A stretch of DNA of 38,435 bases. Origin: a virus. The stretch covers positions 1 through 38,435 of the IMG/VR virus record IMGVR_UViG_3300044612_000314. One strand, written 5' to 3'. The position numbers and the translations under genes were made by a program. The notes under the pieces were generated by a model. That model made no database searches. It was not told where the DNA came from and saw only the letters and a program-made list of their open reading frames with translations. Numbering within the stretch: position 1 is the first letter of the stretch; the number at the start of each line of letters is the position of its first letter. Positions 1 through 7,717 of the stretch are shown piece by piece.

Positions 1-135
1 GTTAAGAACTTCGTGAGAGGATCTTTCTTATCTCCACGAACACGGCGAACATAATACTCACTATGTCTAGTATGAATACCAGAGGCAGAATTAACAAGTT
101 GAGACACAGTGCCGCTAGGTTTGACACAAGTAATC
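1..135. repeat. Terminal direct repeat, left copy
   Basis: Bases 1-135 match 38301-38435 at every position except one (C at 9, T at 38309). The reductase reading frame runs through both copies in register, so this looks like the overlap of a circular or circularly permuted assembly, not a packaging end. The unique genome would be about 38,300 bp. The mismatch falls in the third position of a lysine codon (AAG or AAA), so it is silent. Confidence 0.95.
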
Positions 136-1451
136 GCAGCAGACACAGGAATTCCCAAGCGTGTTGCAAACTCATTGTTGGTAGTAATGGAGACATCACG
201 TAAGTATTCAAGAGATTGCGTAGTGCTTTCACAGACCCTCCCCATCCAAGGATTATCTAAGATACCAGTTAATGACACACCCAAGAGACGCTCCTCCTCA
301 GTGTTCTTCTGCCAAATCTTACGAAGATATGGGAAGTGCGTTAGAGTGCTCTGGAACGTGCCTAAGATTGTGGCGATGCGTACTTTGTTAGCCAAGTCTG
401 CAACGGTATCCTCGGCCCGTACAACGACTTCTGTGAGGTTACAGAACTGATATGGGCGAAGGATGATTTCTGAGCAGGGGTTAGTACCAAAGTCGTAATC
501 TGAATCACGTCTCCCATTCTTTGTAGCCTGAGTTTTACTTGCTGCTCGTGAGAAGATTCCTCGCTCTCCAGAGTGACTGTTATAGAGGCTAGTCCACTCT
601 TGGAGAAACTGTCCGATATCGGGTTTACTAATGTAAGAAGCTGAGTTGTTAGCCAAAGCTCGTTGTGCGTTGTGTTCCCACCAGTTTCCACTCTTTGCGC
701 TCCTCATACGGTCATCTTCGAGATCAGACAGACTGATCATTGCACTCCTTCGTACTCCACCGACAACAACAACTTCCCCGATTTTACAGAGAAGATCATG
801 ACATTCGATTGATGTAAGTTTTCTACCCACTGCTCCTCTGAACTTGGCGATAGTGAACTTAAAAAGCTCATCCAAAGGTCCGGGACCAGAGGCACGTCCT
901 CCAAAAGTTTTGAGTCTGGCTCCTGCAGGTCGAATTCTATTAAGATCGTATTTTGCAACTTCCCCAGAATATAGTAAAGCGATGAGTTGGCGTAGTGCTT
1001 TGGCCCATCCTTCTTTTGAATCCGCAACCGAAATAGTAGTCTGAGAATCAAACAACTGATCCGGGACTTCAGGTAATTGATTAACATATTTATGCTCCAC
1101 AGAAAAGCCTACACCTGTACCACACAGGAGAATGTACATAGCCTCATCGAATGCTTTAGGGTCATCGATAGGCAGATAGCTGCAGTTATAACCAGCAGTG
1201 TTGTCACGGTCTAGTGCCTTGCCTGCGGTCATGATAGCCCTCATGGATGGCATAACATCCAGGTTCTTGACAGCACTGATAAGCTCTAGGCGTAGGTCAT
1301 TGTTAGGAGAGAACTTGTACTTCTCTTCCAAATGGTTAAACATAAAGGTAAAGTATCGGTCTACTGATTCTTCCCAGTGTTCACGGCGATTCTTCTCAGG
1401 CAGGAACCGACTGTATCGACTCTTTGCAATAAACTGTTGATAGTAATCCAT
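1..1451 (-). CDS. nrdJ: Class II (adenosylcobalamin-dependent) ribonucleotide reductase, N-terminal 483 residues; continues at 38300-37862
   Basis: Reduces ribonucleotides to deoxyribonucleotides using a B12-generated thiyl radical. The frame is open from an ATG at 1451 to the left edge and continues in register at 38300, giving a 629-residue protein, shorter than the roughly 740-residue Lactobacillus enzyme. Visible active-site features are Cys90 (YNCSYLP) and Cys337 (QFCNLTE) as the redox pair, and the NPCSEI loop at 324-329 with the thiyl Cys326, Asn324 and Glu328. No NrdB-like small-subunit gene is present, which fits a monomeric class II enzyme. It ends the leftward replication operon and would supply dNTPs independently of oxygen. 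Confidence 0.93.
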   Translation of the reverse strand, partial: MDYYQQFIAKSRYSRFLPEKNRREHWEESVDRYFTFMFNHLEEKYKFSPNNDLRLELISAVKNLDVMPSMRAIMTAGKALDRDNTAGYNCSYLPIDDPKAFDEAMYILLCGTGVGFSVEHKYVNQLPEVPDQLFDSQTTISVADSKEGWAKALRQLIALLYSGEVAKYDLNRIRPAGARLKTFGGRASGPGPLDELFKFTIAKFRGAVGRKLTSIECHDLLCKIGEVVVVGGVRRSAMISLSDLEDDRMRSAKSGNWWEHNAQRALANNSASYISKPDIGQFLQEWTSLYNSHSGERGIFSRAASKTQATKNGRRDSDYDFGTNPCSEIILRPYQFCNLTEVVVRAEDTVADLANKVRIATILGTFQSTLTHFPYLRKIWQKNTEEERLLGVSLTGILDNPWMGRVCESTTQSLEYLRDVSITTNNEFATRLGIPVSAAITCVKPSGTVSQLVNSASGIHTRHSEYYVRRVRGDKKDPLTKFL

Positions 1452-1456
1452 ATCTA

Positions 1457-1621
1457 TTATTCTTCCCAATTAACTAGCGACTCTAATCTGTCTGCTTTTT
1501 CTTCAATAATATCATCAAACCTTTCAACTATATCCTCTGAACGGATTGACAACTCCTCTATGAGCGTTAACTCATCCCATCTTTTCATTCGCTCCTTTAT
1601 CTCTTCTAATGTTAAGGCCAT
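1457..1621 (-). CDS. Small acidic protein, 54 aa
   Basis: A short gene between the glycosyltransferase-like gene and the reductase. It begins MALTLEEIKERMKRWDEL and carries an acidic, helical second half (SEDIVERFDDIIEEK). From memory, similar small proteins occur in many marine podoviruses and myoviruses, without assigned function. The ATG at 1621 is 4 bases from the upstream stop, and the stop is 6 bases before the reductase start, so it belongs to the operon. It could be a regulatory or adaptor protein; no catalytic motif is visible. Confidence 0.75.
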   Translation of the reverse strand: MALTLEEIKERMKRWDELTLIEELSIRSEDIVERFDDIIEEKADRLESLVNWEE

Positions 1622-1623
1622 AT

Positions 1624-1629
1624 ATTATA
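1624..1629 (-). promoter_or_regulatory. Extended -10 promoter candidate
   Basis: On the minus strand a perfect TATAAT is preceded by TGG, which makes an extended -10. The best -35 at 17 bp spacing (TAGCAA) matches only three of six positions. Transcription would start near 1617, just inside the 54-aa gene, so it could serve the reductase. An isolated -10 is weak evidence. Confidence 0.3.
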
Positions 1630-2614
1630 CCACACTTTTCTTAGGTTTGCTACGCTTTTTACTAACTACTTGTGGCAGATAGCTAACTGCCTTCTCTAGA
1701 CCAGCATCCCAGTCAGCATAGTGATCCCACCATACGGTAGTCATATTGTCGTACCAGTAGGTCTTCTCAGCAACAGGATACCATCTCCAACAGGCCATGT
1801 TCTCGTCACCTACTAGGTTCAGAGTCTTGACCCCAACACTTGCAGCACAGTGGGCAATAGCAGAATCCACAGATATAACGGCATCTAGTGTCTGGATTTT
1901 ATTTGCTGTTTCAACCCACTTAAAACTATCTAGGAACCCTTCCCCAACCTGTAAGGACACAAAGTCATACTCAGGGTGTCTTAGAACAAACTCATCTACT
2001 ACGTCTTTAGGAATCTGCTTTGCAGCCATGTTCCAAGACTTGTTATCAGTATTATAAAAGATACCTACCAAGGGTTTGCTGCGCTTAGGGGCCGTTATCT
2101 CAGGATTACGGTACAGACCCTCTGCGCCAAACCACCGCTCAACAGGCTCTGCAGGCAACAGACCATGCTCCATCAGCAGGTAGGGCATAGACATCATCTT
2201 GATCCTAAAGGACGATGGAGGACAGTCACGAGGGTTCTTACTGAACTCTAACCTAGTATCCATCCTTCGGAGAAGTGGTGCTATCTCGTCAGGGTAGACA
2301 CAGAAGACCTCGTTGGTTAGCTGCTTGATCATAGGAATGAATCGAGAGAACTGAATCATATCTCCCCAGCCAGCCTCTGACCAGATGATAACACTGCGTC
2401 CCTTGATGTTCTGTCCCGGCATCCATACCGTAGCTCTGTCGAAGTTATTTCTAGCCCCTGGGAACTTAGCATTAGGATTCCAGAAGGCATCAGGTAGAGA
2501 CCGAAGCTCGTGCAGTTTAAACCCGTTGGCCCAATCGCCTTTACGGATTAGGTTCTGCCCTTTCTTGTAGTCCCTATCTGCGTCACTCCAGTTTATCTTT
2601 AGTGTTCCAATCAT
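1625..2614 (-). CDS. Glycosyltransferase family 9-like protein, 329 aa
   Basis: Heptosyltransferase-like (GT-B) pattern: a GWGDMIQFSRFIPMI segment near residue 82 and a C-terminal ISVDSAIAHCAASVGVKTL segment followed by CWRWYP. In the family these line the donor and acceptor sites and the protein transfers a sugar. The ATG at 2614 is preferred to the TTG at 2629 because it follows a GGTGG stretch and shortens the overlap with the upstream gene. The target is unknown: phage DNA, a virion protein or the host surface are all possible. Its place among replication genes leans toward intracellular modification. Basic tail (KKRSKPKK). Confidence 0.72.
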   Translation of the reverse strand: MIGTLKINWSDADRDYKKGQNLIRKGDWANGFKLHELRSLPDAFWNPNAKFPGARNNFDRATVWMPGQNIKGRSVIIWSEAGWGDMIQFSRFIPMIKQLTNEVFCVYPDEIAPLLRRMDTRLEFSKNPRDCPPSSFRIKMMSMPYLLMEHGLLPAEPVERWFGAEGLYRNPEITAPKRSKPLVGIFYNTDNKSWNMAAKQIPKDVVDEFVLRHPEYDFVSLQVGEGFLDSFKWVETANKIQTLDAVISVDSAIAHCAASVGVKTLNLVGDENMACWRWYPVAEKTYWYDNMTTVWWDHYADWDAGLEKAVSYLPQVVSKKRSKPKKSVV

Positions 2615-2909
2615 AATACTTGCCACCAATCTTATCGTAGTTGTCTATCATGAACTCTAGGTAGTGCTTTGCCTTCTCAAGATCCTGCTTACCTGCTTTC
2701 TTGCGATGACGCTGCACATACTTAATCACATTGCAGGCCCAAGGGTCTAGGCCCCAGTCAAGGAAGACATCCCAAGACTGTATGTTAGTGCCCTTGTAGT
2801 GGTCTCCTCCAATCTGCTTAGTCTTGATATAGTCATCTAGCGTCTTGACATCGGCGTGTTTGCGGTAAGTCACATACCAGTCATTAGGTGTTGCGTTATC
2901 AATGCTCAT
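2583..2909 (-). CDS. DUF3310 protein (T7 gp1.7-like), 108 aa
   Basis: Contains the DUF3310 core: GGDHY at residues 34-38, a DPWACNVIKYVQRH segment, then GKQDLEKAKHYLEFMI. T7 gp1.7, which carries this domain, is a nucleotide kinase, so a role in nucleotide metabolism is plausible here next to the reductase. I see no classical Walker A motif, as is usual for the family. It overlaps the metallophosphoesterase end by 11 bases and the next gene's start by 32, indicating translational coupling. Confidence 0.82.
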   Translation of the reverse strand: MSIDNATPNDWYVTYRKHADVKTLDDYIKTKQIGGDHYKGTNIQSWDVFLDWGLDPWACNVIKYVQRHRKKAGKQDLEKAKHYLEFMIDNYDKIGGKYYDWNTKDKLE

Positions 2910-3666
2910 ACTTCTTCCTTAAATAGTTAAGAGAGACTGGCATCTCATCGAAGCTGCCGTTAGTTACTTCATGCAACAGCCATATACCACGCCAGTACTT
3001 GTTACCCTGACTACCTAGATAGTCCTCGTCATGAAGATAGCAGCAGCCACTAAAGAGGCCAGTGATCTGCGTACCATCAGCACGATTAGAGTAGGCTATC
3101 TGTCTGTTCTGCACATGGCCCATCACTGAGGACATATGCTTCTTAGCTAGTAGAGCCGCAGCAGAGGCTACAGCACGCCCCATAACGCCAGAAGTAAAAT
3201 AATGAGCGTACACAACCCCATCAATAACAACAGGTTCAAGGAACGGTACAACTTCCCAACCATGATGTTCGTAGTTAAGGTCGCTGAGACTAATAGTTCC
3301 ATCCAGTTTAGGGTCTCCTTCGACAGCTCTGGAAATTCTTTCTTCATGATTTCCAAGAGTGAGGACCATTCTTGGTTTGTACTGTCGTTCCTTGTTTCTC
3401 TTTGCTCGTTCATTATGTTCCTTAATAGGTGCTAACAACATCTCCATAGCTTTGTTAGTAACTTCGATATCAGTCTTGTACCGTCTGCCTTCAAAGGACT
3501 TCTTACCAACATCGTAGCTAGACAGGCTAGGCATATCTGCAAAGTCCCCAATCTGTACAATCACATCAGGTTTCTTCTCTACAAGATACTTGCCTACCCA
3601 TGTCAGATAACTAAGATCAACACCGTCCTTGACTTGGCAGTCGGGGATTATGGCATGAACAGTCAT
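2899..3666 (-). CDS. Calcineurin-like metallophosphoesterase, 255 aa
   Basis: Metal-binding blocks appear in family order: PDCQ at residues 8-11, QIGDFADM near 39-46, TLGNHEERI, then HYFTSG and MGHVQN. These coordinate two divalent metals for phosphoester hydrolysis. Substrate unknown; it may act on nucleotides or nucleic acid, as phage homologues sit among replication genes. The start ATG overlaps the upstream stop (TGATG). All expected ligands seem present, so the enzyme is probably active. Confidence 0.85.
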   Translation of the reverse strand: MTVHAIIPDCQVKDGVDLSYLTWVGKYLVEKKPDVIVQIGDFADMPSLSSYDVGKKSFEGRRYKTDIEVTNKAMEMLLAPIKEHNERAKRNKERQYKPRMVLTLGNHEERISRAVEGDPKLDGTISLSDLNYEHHGWEVVPFLEPVVIDGVVYAHYFTSGVMGRAVASAAALLAKKHMSSVMGHVQNRQIAYSNRADGTQITGLFSGCCYLHDEDYLGSQGNKYWRGIWLLHEVTNGSFDEMPVSLNYLRKKYEH

Positions 3667-3971
3667 CAGTTAGCGTCCTTGTCTTCGTTATCTAAAGGCT
3701 CTTCATGCACAGTTGCAATGTACTGATTAGGTCCAATAGTCTCAAACAAACCATCCCTCTCCATCTCATAAGGATCTTTTAGAACAACACGCTCCATCAC
3801 ACCGTTGTAGCCAGTAGCCTCCAAGAACTTACAGAACTCGTGGAGAATCGTAGGCCATGCAGTGAAGTCTGCAAAGTAGTGACGTGCCTTAACAGTCGTA
3901 GCCTCTGGGTATGTCGTAGGCTCTTCAGTGTCAAACTCAGAATCATAAATGAATCGATAAACTTTACTCAT
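3666..3971 (-). CDS. Hypothetical acidic protein, 101 aa
   Basis: I do not recognise the family. It starts MSKVYRFIYDSEFDTEEPTT, has aromatic residues through the middle (HYFADFTAWPTILHEFCKFLE) and ends in a charged tail. No signal peptide, membrane segment or Cys cluster. It overlaps the upstream nuclease gene by 8 bases and abuts the phosphoesterase start, so it is an ordinary operon member. The aromatic, acidic character could suit a protein-binding or DNA-mimic role, but that is speculation. Confidence 0.72.
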   Translation of the reverse strand: MSKVYRFIYDSEFDTEEPTTYPEATTVKARHYFADFTAWPTILHEFCKFLEATGYNGVMERVVLKDPYEMERDGLFETIGPNQYIATVHEEPLDNEDKDAN

Positions 3972-4305
3972 GCTTGCTCCTTAATAGTTCAAAAAAGTAC
4001 TCTGCGTCTACCACAGCCAGGGGCTTATCTCTGTTTTGTTTGATGATGCAAACAGGTTCGTATCCTCCTGCGTTTCCTCTGGCTTGTTCGTAATAACCGT
4101 ATACTGAGATAGCTGCTCTGGACTTGCATTCCAAACTAATTGGCAAGACCCGTCTGGCTGCTGGACTGAGTAGCAAATCCTCCCCGGAGACGCCCATACT
4201 AACTGAGCGAACATCGTCTGCCTCCAGATTGAACTTGGCTAGTATTAGATCTCTTACCCACTTTTGCAGGTGTCTTCCTTTGGACTTGGCGCTGCTCGGT
4301 TTCAA
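3964..4305 (-). CDS. PD-(D/E)XK nuclease, Holliday-junction-resolvase-like, 113 aa
   Basis: A short nuclease with the PD-(D/E)XK signature: Asp43 in GEDLLL, then Glu59-Cys60-Lys61 in ISLECKSR. The basic N-terminus (KGRHLQKWVRDLI) and later YYEQAR helix fit a resolvase-like core. It would resolve or trim branched DNA before packaging, the job done by T7 gp3. The start is TTG, supported by AAAGGA about 7 bases upstream; no in-frame ATG precedes the conserved region. It lies two genes downstream of the 5'-3' exonuclease. Confidence 0.75.
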   Translation of the reverse strand: MKPSSAKSKGRHLQKWVRDLILAKFNLEADDVRSVSMGVSGEDLLLSPAARRVLPISLECKSRAAISVYGYYEQARGNAGGYEPVCIIKQNRDKPLAVVDAEYFFELLRSKHE

Positions 4306-4555
4306 GTGTTATGTCCTTTCTTACTTTAATCCACTGCTTAGGTAGATGCATACGGGCATTGCTGTTGTCCATAGATACTGTATTAGCGATGCACAGTGCG
4401 TCATCTGTTTCGTCAATAATCCAACCAATGCTGTGACAGAGGTGAACTTCCGCTTTAACATCTTCTTGCCATTCCACATCTGCTACTGCGTCAACCCATT
4501 GGATGTACTGCAAAGGGCAGGTGACCAAATCTGGTTTTCGTCTCTTCGTATCCAT
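4199..4555 (-). CDS. Hypothetical protein, 118 aa
   Basis: No family assigned. The first 85 residues look folded, with alternating hydrophobic strands (VEWQEDVKAEVHLCHSIGW, then DDALCIANTV and LPKQWIKVRKDI). The last 30 residues are basic, polar and repetitive and are encoded in the stretch that overlaps the nuclease gene by 107 bases, so the tail is probably dictated by that overlap. The start also lies 73 bases inside the exonuclease gene. Confidence 0.65.
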   Translation of the reverse strand: MDTKRRKPDLVTCPLQYIQWVDAVADVEWQEDVKAEVHLCHSIGWIIDETDDALCIANTVSMDNSNARMHLPKQWIKVRKDITLETEQRQVQRKTPAKVGKRSNTSQVQSGGRRCSLS

Positions 4556-5187
4556 AACAATTGTCCATTCTCCAGTACTCGTTTATCATCGTTGTCGTAT
4601 GCTTCCAATACTGCTTTATACATATCGGCCTCAGTGAGACAGTCCTGAAGAATCTTCTCAGCTTTCTTTGGACCTACACCTCGAATGCCAACAATGTTAT
4701 CAACCCTATCGCCAGTCAATAGCTGCGTATAGAAATGTCTGATAGCTTGTTGGTCATCGATTAGGTACTTCTTATCCTTAATAAAATTATAATGCCAACC
4801 ACGAATCATGTCAAGGTCTTTATCGATAGACATGACGATATATTCCTCAATGTCTCCAATCTCATAAGCCTTGATACCGATAGCGTCATCAGCCTCTTGT
4901 CCTTCTACTACGATACAACCCCACGCCTTCTCAAGGTACTCTCGAATCAGCTCATAGTGTTTGGGCTTAGCTGCGGTACGGTTTCCCTTGTAAGGTGCGG
5001 TTACTGCTATGTCAGTCCTGTAGTTCTTCTTTCCTGTGAGATAACCCTGGTAGTCTCCTACATAGGGTTTCATCACTAGCTCTTCCATGAACTCAGCACA
5101 CCGTGCCAAGCAAATCTTGTCGCTAACATCCTCGGAAGCGAATCCGATTCGATAGCATACAATGTCGGCATCGATGAGTGCTAACAT
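4483..5187 (-). CDS. 5'-3' exonuclease, FEN/PIN family (T7 gp6 role), 234 aa
   Basis: Removes RNA primers and degrades DNA from 5' ends. The acidic metal-binding residues occur in family order: ALIDAD at 3-8, VEGQEADDAIG near 95-105, and SIDKDLDMI. A helix-hairpin-helix region follows (GDRVDNIVGIRGVGPKKAEKIL), used to bind DNA. Length is close to phage relatives. The start overlaps the preceding stop (TAATG). The 3' end overlaps the next gene by 73 bases, and a perfect sigma-70 promoter sequence lies inside this coding region. Confidence 0.9.
   Translation of the reverse strand: MLALIDADIVCYRIGFASEDVSDKICLARCAEFMEELVMKPYVGDYQGYLTGKKNYRTDIAVTAPYKGNRTAAKPKHYELIREYLEKAWGCIVVEGQEADDAIGIKAYEIGDIEEYIVMSIDKDLDMIRGWHYNFIKDKKYLIDDQQAIRHFYTQLLTGDRVDNIVGIRGVGPKKAEKILQDCLTEADMYKAVLEAYDNDDKRVLENGQLLWIRRDENQIWSPALCSTSNGLTQ
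4786..4814 (-). promoter_or_regulatory. Perfect sigma-70 promoter inside the exonuclease gene
   Basis: On the minus strand TTGACA (4814-4809) and TATAAT (4791-4786) are separated by exactly 17 bp. The sequence encodes exonuclease residues DLDMIRGWHYNF, so part of the match could be coding coincidence, but both hexamers are perfect. It would start near 4779 and feed the 118-aa gene, the nuclease, phosphoesterase and reductase. Confidence 0.6.
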
Positions 5188-5420
5188 TACTTCTTGAGAA
5201 ACGCAGCCATAGCTTCGAGTGCCTGTGCTGCCTGCTTCTTGCTGGAGAACTCGTTGTCATTGACAGTGACAGAACCATCAGAGGACACAGAGAACTTAAA
5301 GCAATCTGAACCCCATAGTGAACTAGGAACACCATCAACTTCTACCTCAAACACAGACTCTACTGGTGACACCTTAAAATTAAACTTAGGTGTTGGTGCT
5401 GCTGCTTTCTTTGCTGTCAT
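5187..5420 (-). CDS. Hypothetical protein, 77 aa
   Basis: I chose the ATG at 5420 because AAAGGAAAG lies just upstream and it avoids overlap with the SSB gene; a longer frame back to 5465 has no good ribosome site. The protein has a basic Ala/Lys N-terminus (MTAKKAAAPTPKF), a beta-rich middle (VFEVEVDGVPSSLWG and FKFSVSSDGSVTVND) and an Ala-rich C-terminal helix. No known domain is recognised. Its position between SSB and exonuclease suggests a replication accessory protein. Confidence 0.72.
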   Translation of the reverse strand: MTAKKAAAPTPKFNFKVSPVESVFEVEVDGVPSSLWGSDCFKFSVSSDGSVTVNDNEFSSKKQAAQALEAMAAFLKK

Positions 5421-5433
5421 CTTCTTTCCTTTC

Positions 5434-5844
5434 TTAGAGAACATCATCGGCTGTTTCAACGGCATCAGATCCTTCGTAGACTACTAGATCTGTAACGATT
5501 AGCTTGTTAATCCCAACCCCTACACCCTTCTTACCTTTGTACGAATACTCATAAGGCTTGAGCAGTGCAATCCCTTTAGACCCGTTACCAACCTTAGCTG
5601 TGATAGCGTTACCGTTGCTGTCCTCAGTCTTGATAGGATAGTTTACAGACTTAGCTGTAATGTACTGTCCCTTCTCAGGCTGACCTTCTTTGGTAAGAAC
5701 ATTCACACCCATGCTCGATAGAGCACCTACAGCACTTTTGGTAAGGTTACAGAGGTCTACCTGGTACTTCCCTGATAGCTGATTAGGCGTATCCAAGAAA
5801 GCCCACATAATCTCTGCCTGTACTTTAAGTGGTTTCAATTCCAT
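5434..5844 (-). CDS. Probable single-stranded DNA-binding protein (T7 gp2.5-like), 136 aa
   Basis: Assigned from context and composition. The protein is small and beta-rich, with an internal basic, aromatic segment (LLKPYEYSYKGKKGVGVGIN) and an acidic C-terminus ending ADDVL, the kind of tail SSBs use to contact polymerase and helicase. It lies between DNA polymerase and exonuclease, where pelagiphage-type genomes encode SSB. It has its own perfect promoter and an AAAAGGAG ribosome site, which fits a protein needed in large amounts. A diverged DNA-binding protein of another kind remains possible. Confidence 0.72.
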   Translation of the reverse strand: MELKPLKVQAEIMWAFLDTPNQLSGKYQVDLCNLTKSAVGALSSMGVNVLTKEGQPEKGQYITAKSVNYPIKTEDSNGNAITAKVGNGSKGIALLKPYEYSYKGKKGVGVGINKLIVTDLVVYEGSDAVETADDVL

Positions 5845-5874
5845 TTACATCTCCTTTTCTAAGTTACAAGTAAT

Positions 5875-5902
5875 ATTATAGCACATCAGTGGAAATTGTC
5901 AA
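5875..5902 (-). promoter_or_regulatory. Sigma-70 promoter for the SSB gene
   Basis: TTGACA (5902-5897) and TATAAT (5880-5875), 16 bp apart, with TGC before the -10 (extended -10). The site straddles the end of the 69-aa gene and the short gap before SSB. Predicted start near 5868, leaving a 24-base leader that carries AAAAGGAG. Both hexamers are perfect, in a mostly non-coding position. Confidence 0.8.
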
Positions 5903-6095
5903 CATCCTTTGGATCAGATTTCATATCCTGAAACATCGCCATCATATAGGCAGTGCTGAAGATACTCTTTAGCTCCTCCATATTCTGAACCGATGTCTGC
6001 ATATTGATAGTCTTGTCCTTCTTTATGTTGATAAAGACTACATCTTCCATGTCTTTCCAAAAACCATCTTCAAAGTCTAGTGGGTTTGTGCCCAT
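5886..6095 (-). CDS. Hypothetical acidic protein, 69 aa
   Basis: Unrecognised. It begins MGTNPLDFEDGFWKDMEDV and contains a Met-rich helix (FSTAYMMAMFQDMK). It starts inside the last 19 bases of the polymerase gene and is therefore probably coupled to it. Acidic overall, with no Cys motif or membrane span. It could be a polymerase partner, by position only. Confidence 0.68.
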   Translation of the reverse strand: MGTNPLDFEDGFWKDMEDVVFINIKKDKTINMQTSVQNMEELKSIFSTAYMMAMFQDMKSDPKDVDNFH

Positions 6096-7717
6096 GTTGT
6101 TCCTTTCTTGTATTCACCGTCTAGTGGGCAGCGAAGACCTAAGACTTCTCCTGCTTCCTTGATACTGCTTACTGCTAACTTACCTACTGCATCTGCATCT
6201 TCCTGACTGCATTCGATCTGCCACTCGTCATGAACATTAGCTACGAAGTGGGCATTAAGTTTCTGCTGCTGAATCTTACTGCTTAGTATGACCAAACCTT
6301 GCTTCATCACTATTGCACCAGCACTCTGCAGGAGTGTGTTAAGTGCTGCGTGTGCGGAACGAACTTGTAGTTTCCTACCGTCCAGACCTGGTAGCGTCCC
6401 TTGTTCTGATAAGCGTTCAACCTTTTCTCTAAGACTCTTGAGAGCAGGAGTGTTGCGAAGAAAATTACTGATGAGTTCCTGACCATCTTTTGCCGAACCA
6501 CCAACAATCTTCCCGATTTTGGCAGGCCCTGCACCGTAGAGTAAGGCATATATAAATGTTTTGGCTTGTGCCCTTGTTTCCAAACCAGCAGCGAGTTGGT
6601 TTTTCGTGTGTACATCGCCTTCAACGATTTCTTTTGCATAGCTTTCATCCTTCATATAGTGTGCCAACATCCGTAACTCAAGAGAACTAGCGTCTGCACC
6701 CACTAAGACATTACCATCATCTACTGTCCAGCAATCCCTACACTCGTGGCCCCAAGGACTGCTACTGCTGGGAACCTGAGCCATGTTCGGGCTGTGGTGT
6801 GTCATCCGTCCCGTGACTGCCCCATTGGTGATGACCTTACCGTGAACCCTGCGCTCGTCAGATACAAACTCAAGCCATGATTCAACCTGAGCCACCCGTT
6901 TCTGAATGAGTAAGTACTCTGCGATTCTCTTTGCCTCTGGAATATCAACTCCGTCAAGAACTGATTCGTCAACAATTACAGCTCCTTTCTCAGTGTGCTT
7001 AGTGGGTTTCCAGCCTTTCTCAATCAATCGCTTTGCTATCTGCTGGCGTGAACCAGGATTAAATACTTCAACATCATCCTTCAACTGCTTGCCTGTCTTC
7101 TCACTAAACCTTTGAGTGATAATAGGTGGGAAAATGGTTTGCAACTCCTCTTCAATGTCAGATAGCTTCCTCTTCCATTGTCCAAGCAGGCACTGGGCTT
7201 TCACAGTATCGAGTTTAAAGCCATGCTTCTCCTGCTTAGTAATGATAGCCTGCACCTTGTGCTCCAGTTCAATAGACTGCTCAGAGAATCCTTTCAGTTC
7301 CTGAAGCAAGTATAAATATAATTCACCACAAATGATTACATCCTCTTGACAGTACAGAATCATGTCATCTGTCAGGCCGCCCTCGAAATCGTCGTATTCC
7401 TTCTTGGTTCGGTTTACTAGCTTTGCGAGATTGGCTAGACTGTGTCCACCCTCTCTTGACGGGTTTGATAGTCTTGACATAACCAGTGTGTCCCGTACTT
7501 GGTTCAGTCTGATCGAAGTCTTCCAGACTCTGTTTAGGACGTGGCAGTCGAATGATATTCCGTTGTGAGCGATTATCAGCTTTGCCTGTTGAATAAACTT
7601 GTTGAAGTCTTGTGCGTTTGTCCATGTCTTTACTTCTTTAGTATCTAAATTATAGGTAGAGCAACACCAGATAGTGTTGTGTTTCAGGTTAGTCTCGATG
7701 TCAATTGCAACTCTCAT
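6077..7717 (-). CDS. Family A DNA polymerase with 3'-5' exonuclease, T7 gp5-like, 546 aa
   Basis: Replicative polymerase. Proofreading motifs: DIET at residues 6-9 (Exo I), HNGISFDCHVL (Exo II), and YCQEDVIIC (Exo III). Polymerase motifs: A, GADASSLELRMLAHYM; B, RAQAKTFIYALLYGAG; C, VANVHDEWQIE. The residue equivalent to E. coli Phe762 is Tyr, as in T7. At 546 residues it is much shorter than T7 gp5 (704), so the thioredoxin-binding loop and other insertions are probably reduced. It overlaps the methyltransferase gene by 17 bases. Confidence 0.96.
   Translation of the reverse strand: MRVAIDIETNLKHNTIWCCSTYNLDTKEVKTWTNAQDFNKFIQQAKLIIAHNGISFDCHVLNRVWKTSIRLNQVRDTLVMSRLSNPSREGGHSLANLAKLVNRTKKEYDDFEGGLTDDMILYCQEDVIICGELYLYLLQELKGFSEQSIELEHKVQAIITKQEKHGFKLDTVKAQCLLGQWKRKLSDIEEELQTIFPPIITQRFSEKTGKQLKDDVEVFNPGSRQQIAKRLIEKGWKPTKHTEKGAVIVDESVLDGVDIPEAKRIAEYLLIQKRVAQVESWLEFVSDERRVHGKVITNGAVTGRMTHHSPNMAQVPSSSSPWGHECRDCWTVDDGNVLVGADASSLELRMLAHYMKDESYAKEIVEGDVHTKNQLAAGLETRAQAKTFIYALLYGAGPAKIGKIVGGSAKDGQELISNFLRNTPALKSLREKVERLSEQGTLPGLDGRKLQVRSAHAALNTLLQSAGAIVMKQGLVILSSKIQQQKLNAHFVANVHDEWQIECSQEDADAVGKLAVSSIKEAGEVLGLRCPLDGEYKKGTTWAQTH

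Noticed and set aside
1-1087. Several minus- and plus-strand frames here looked like separate short genes or a broken gene.
   Set aside because: They are out-of-frame shadows. One uninterrupted reductase frame runs from 1451 to the edge and continues in register at the other end.
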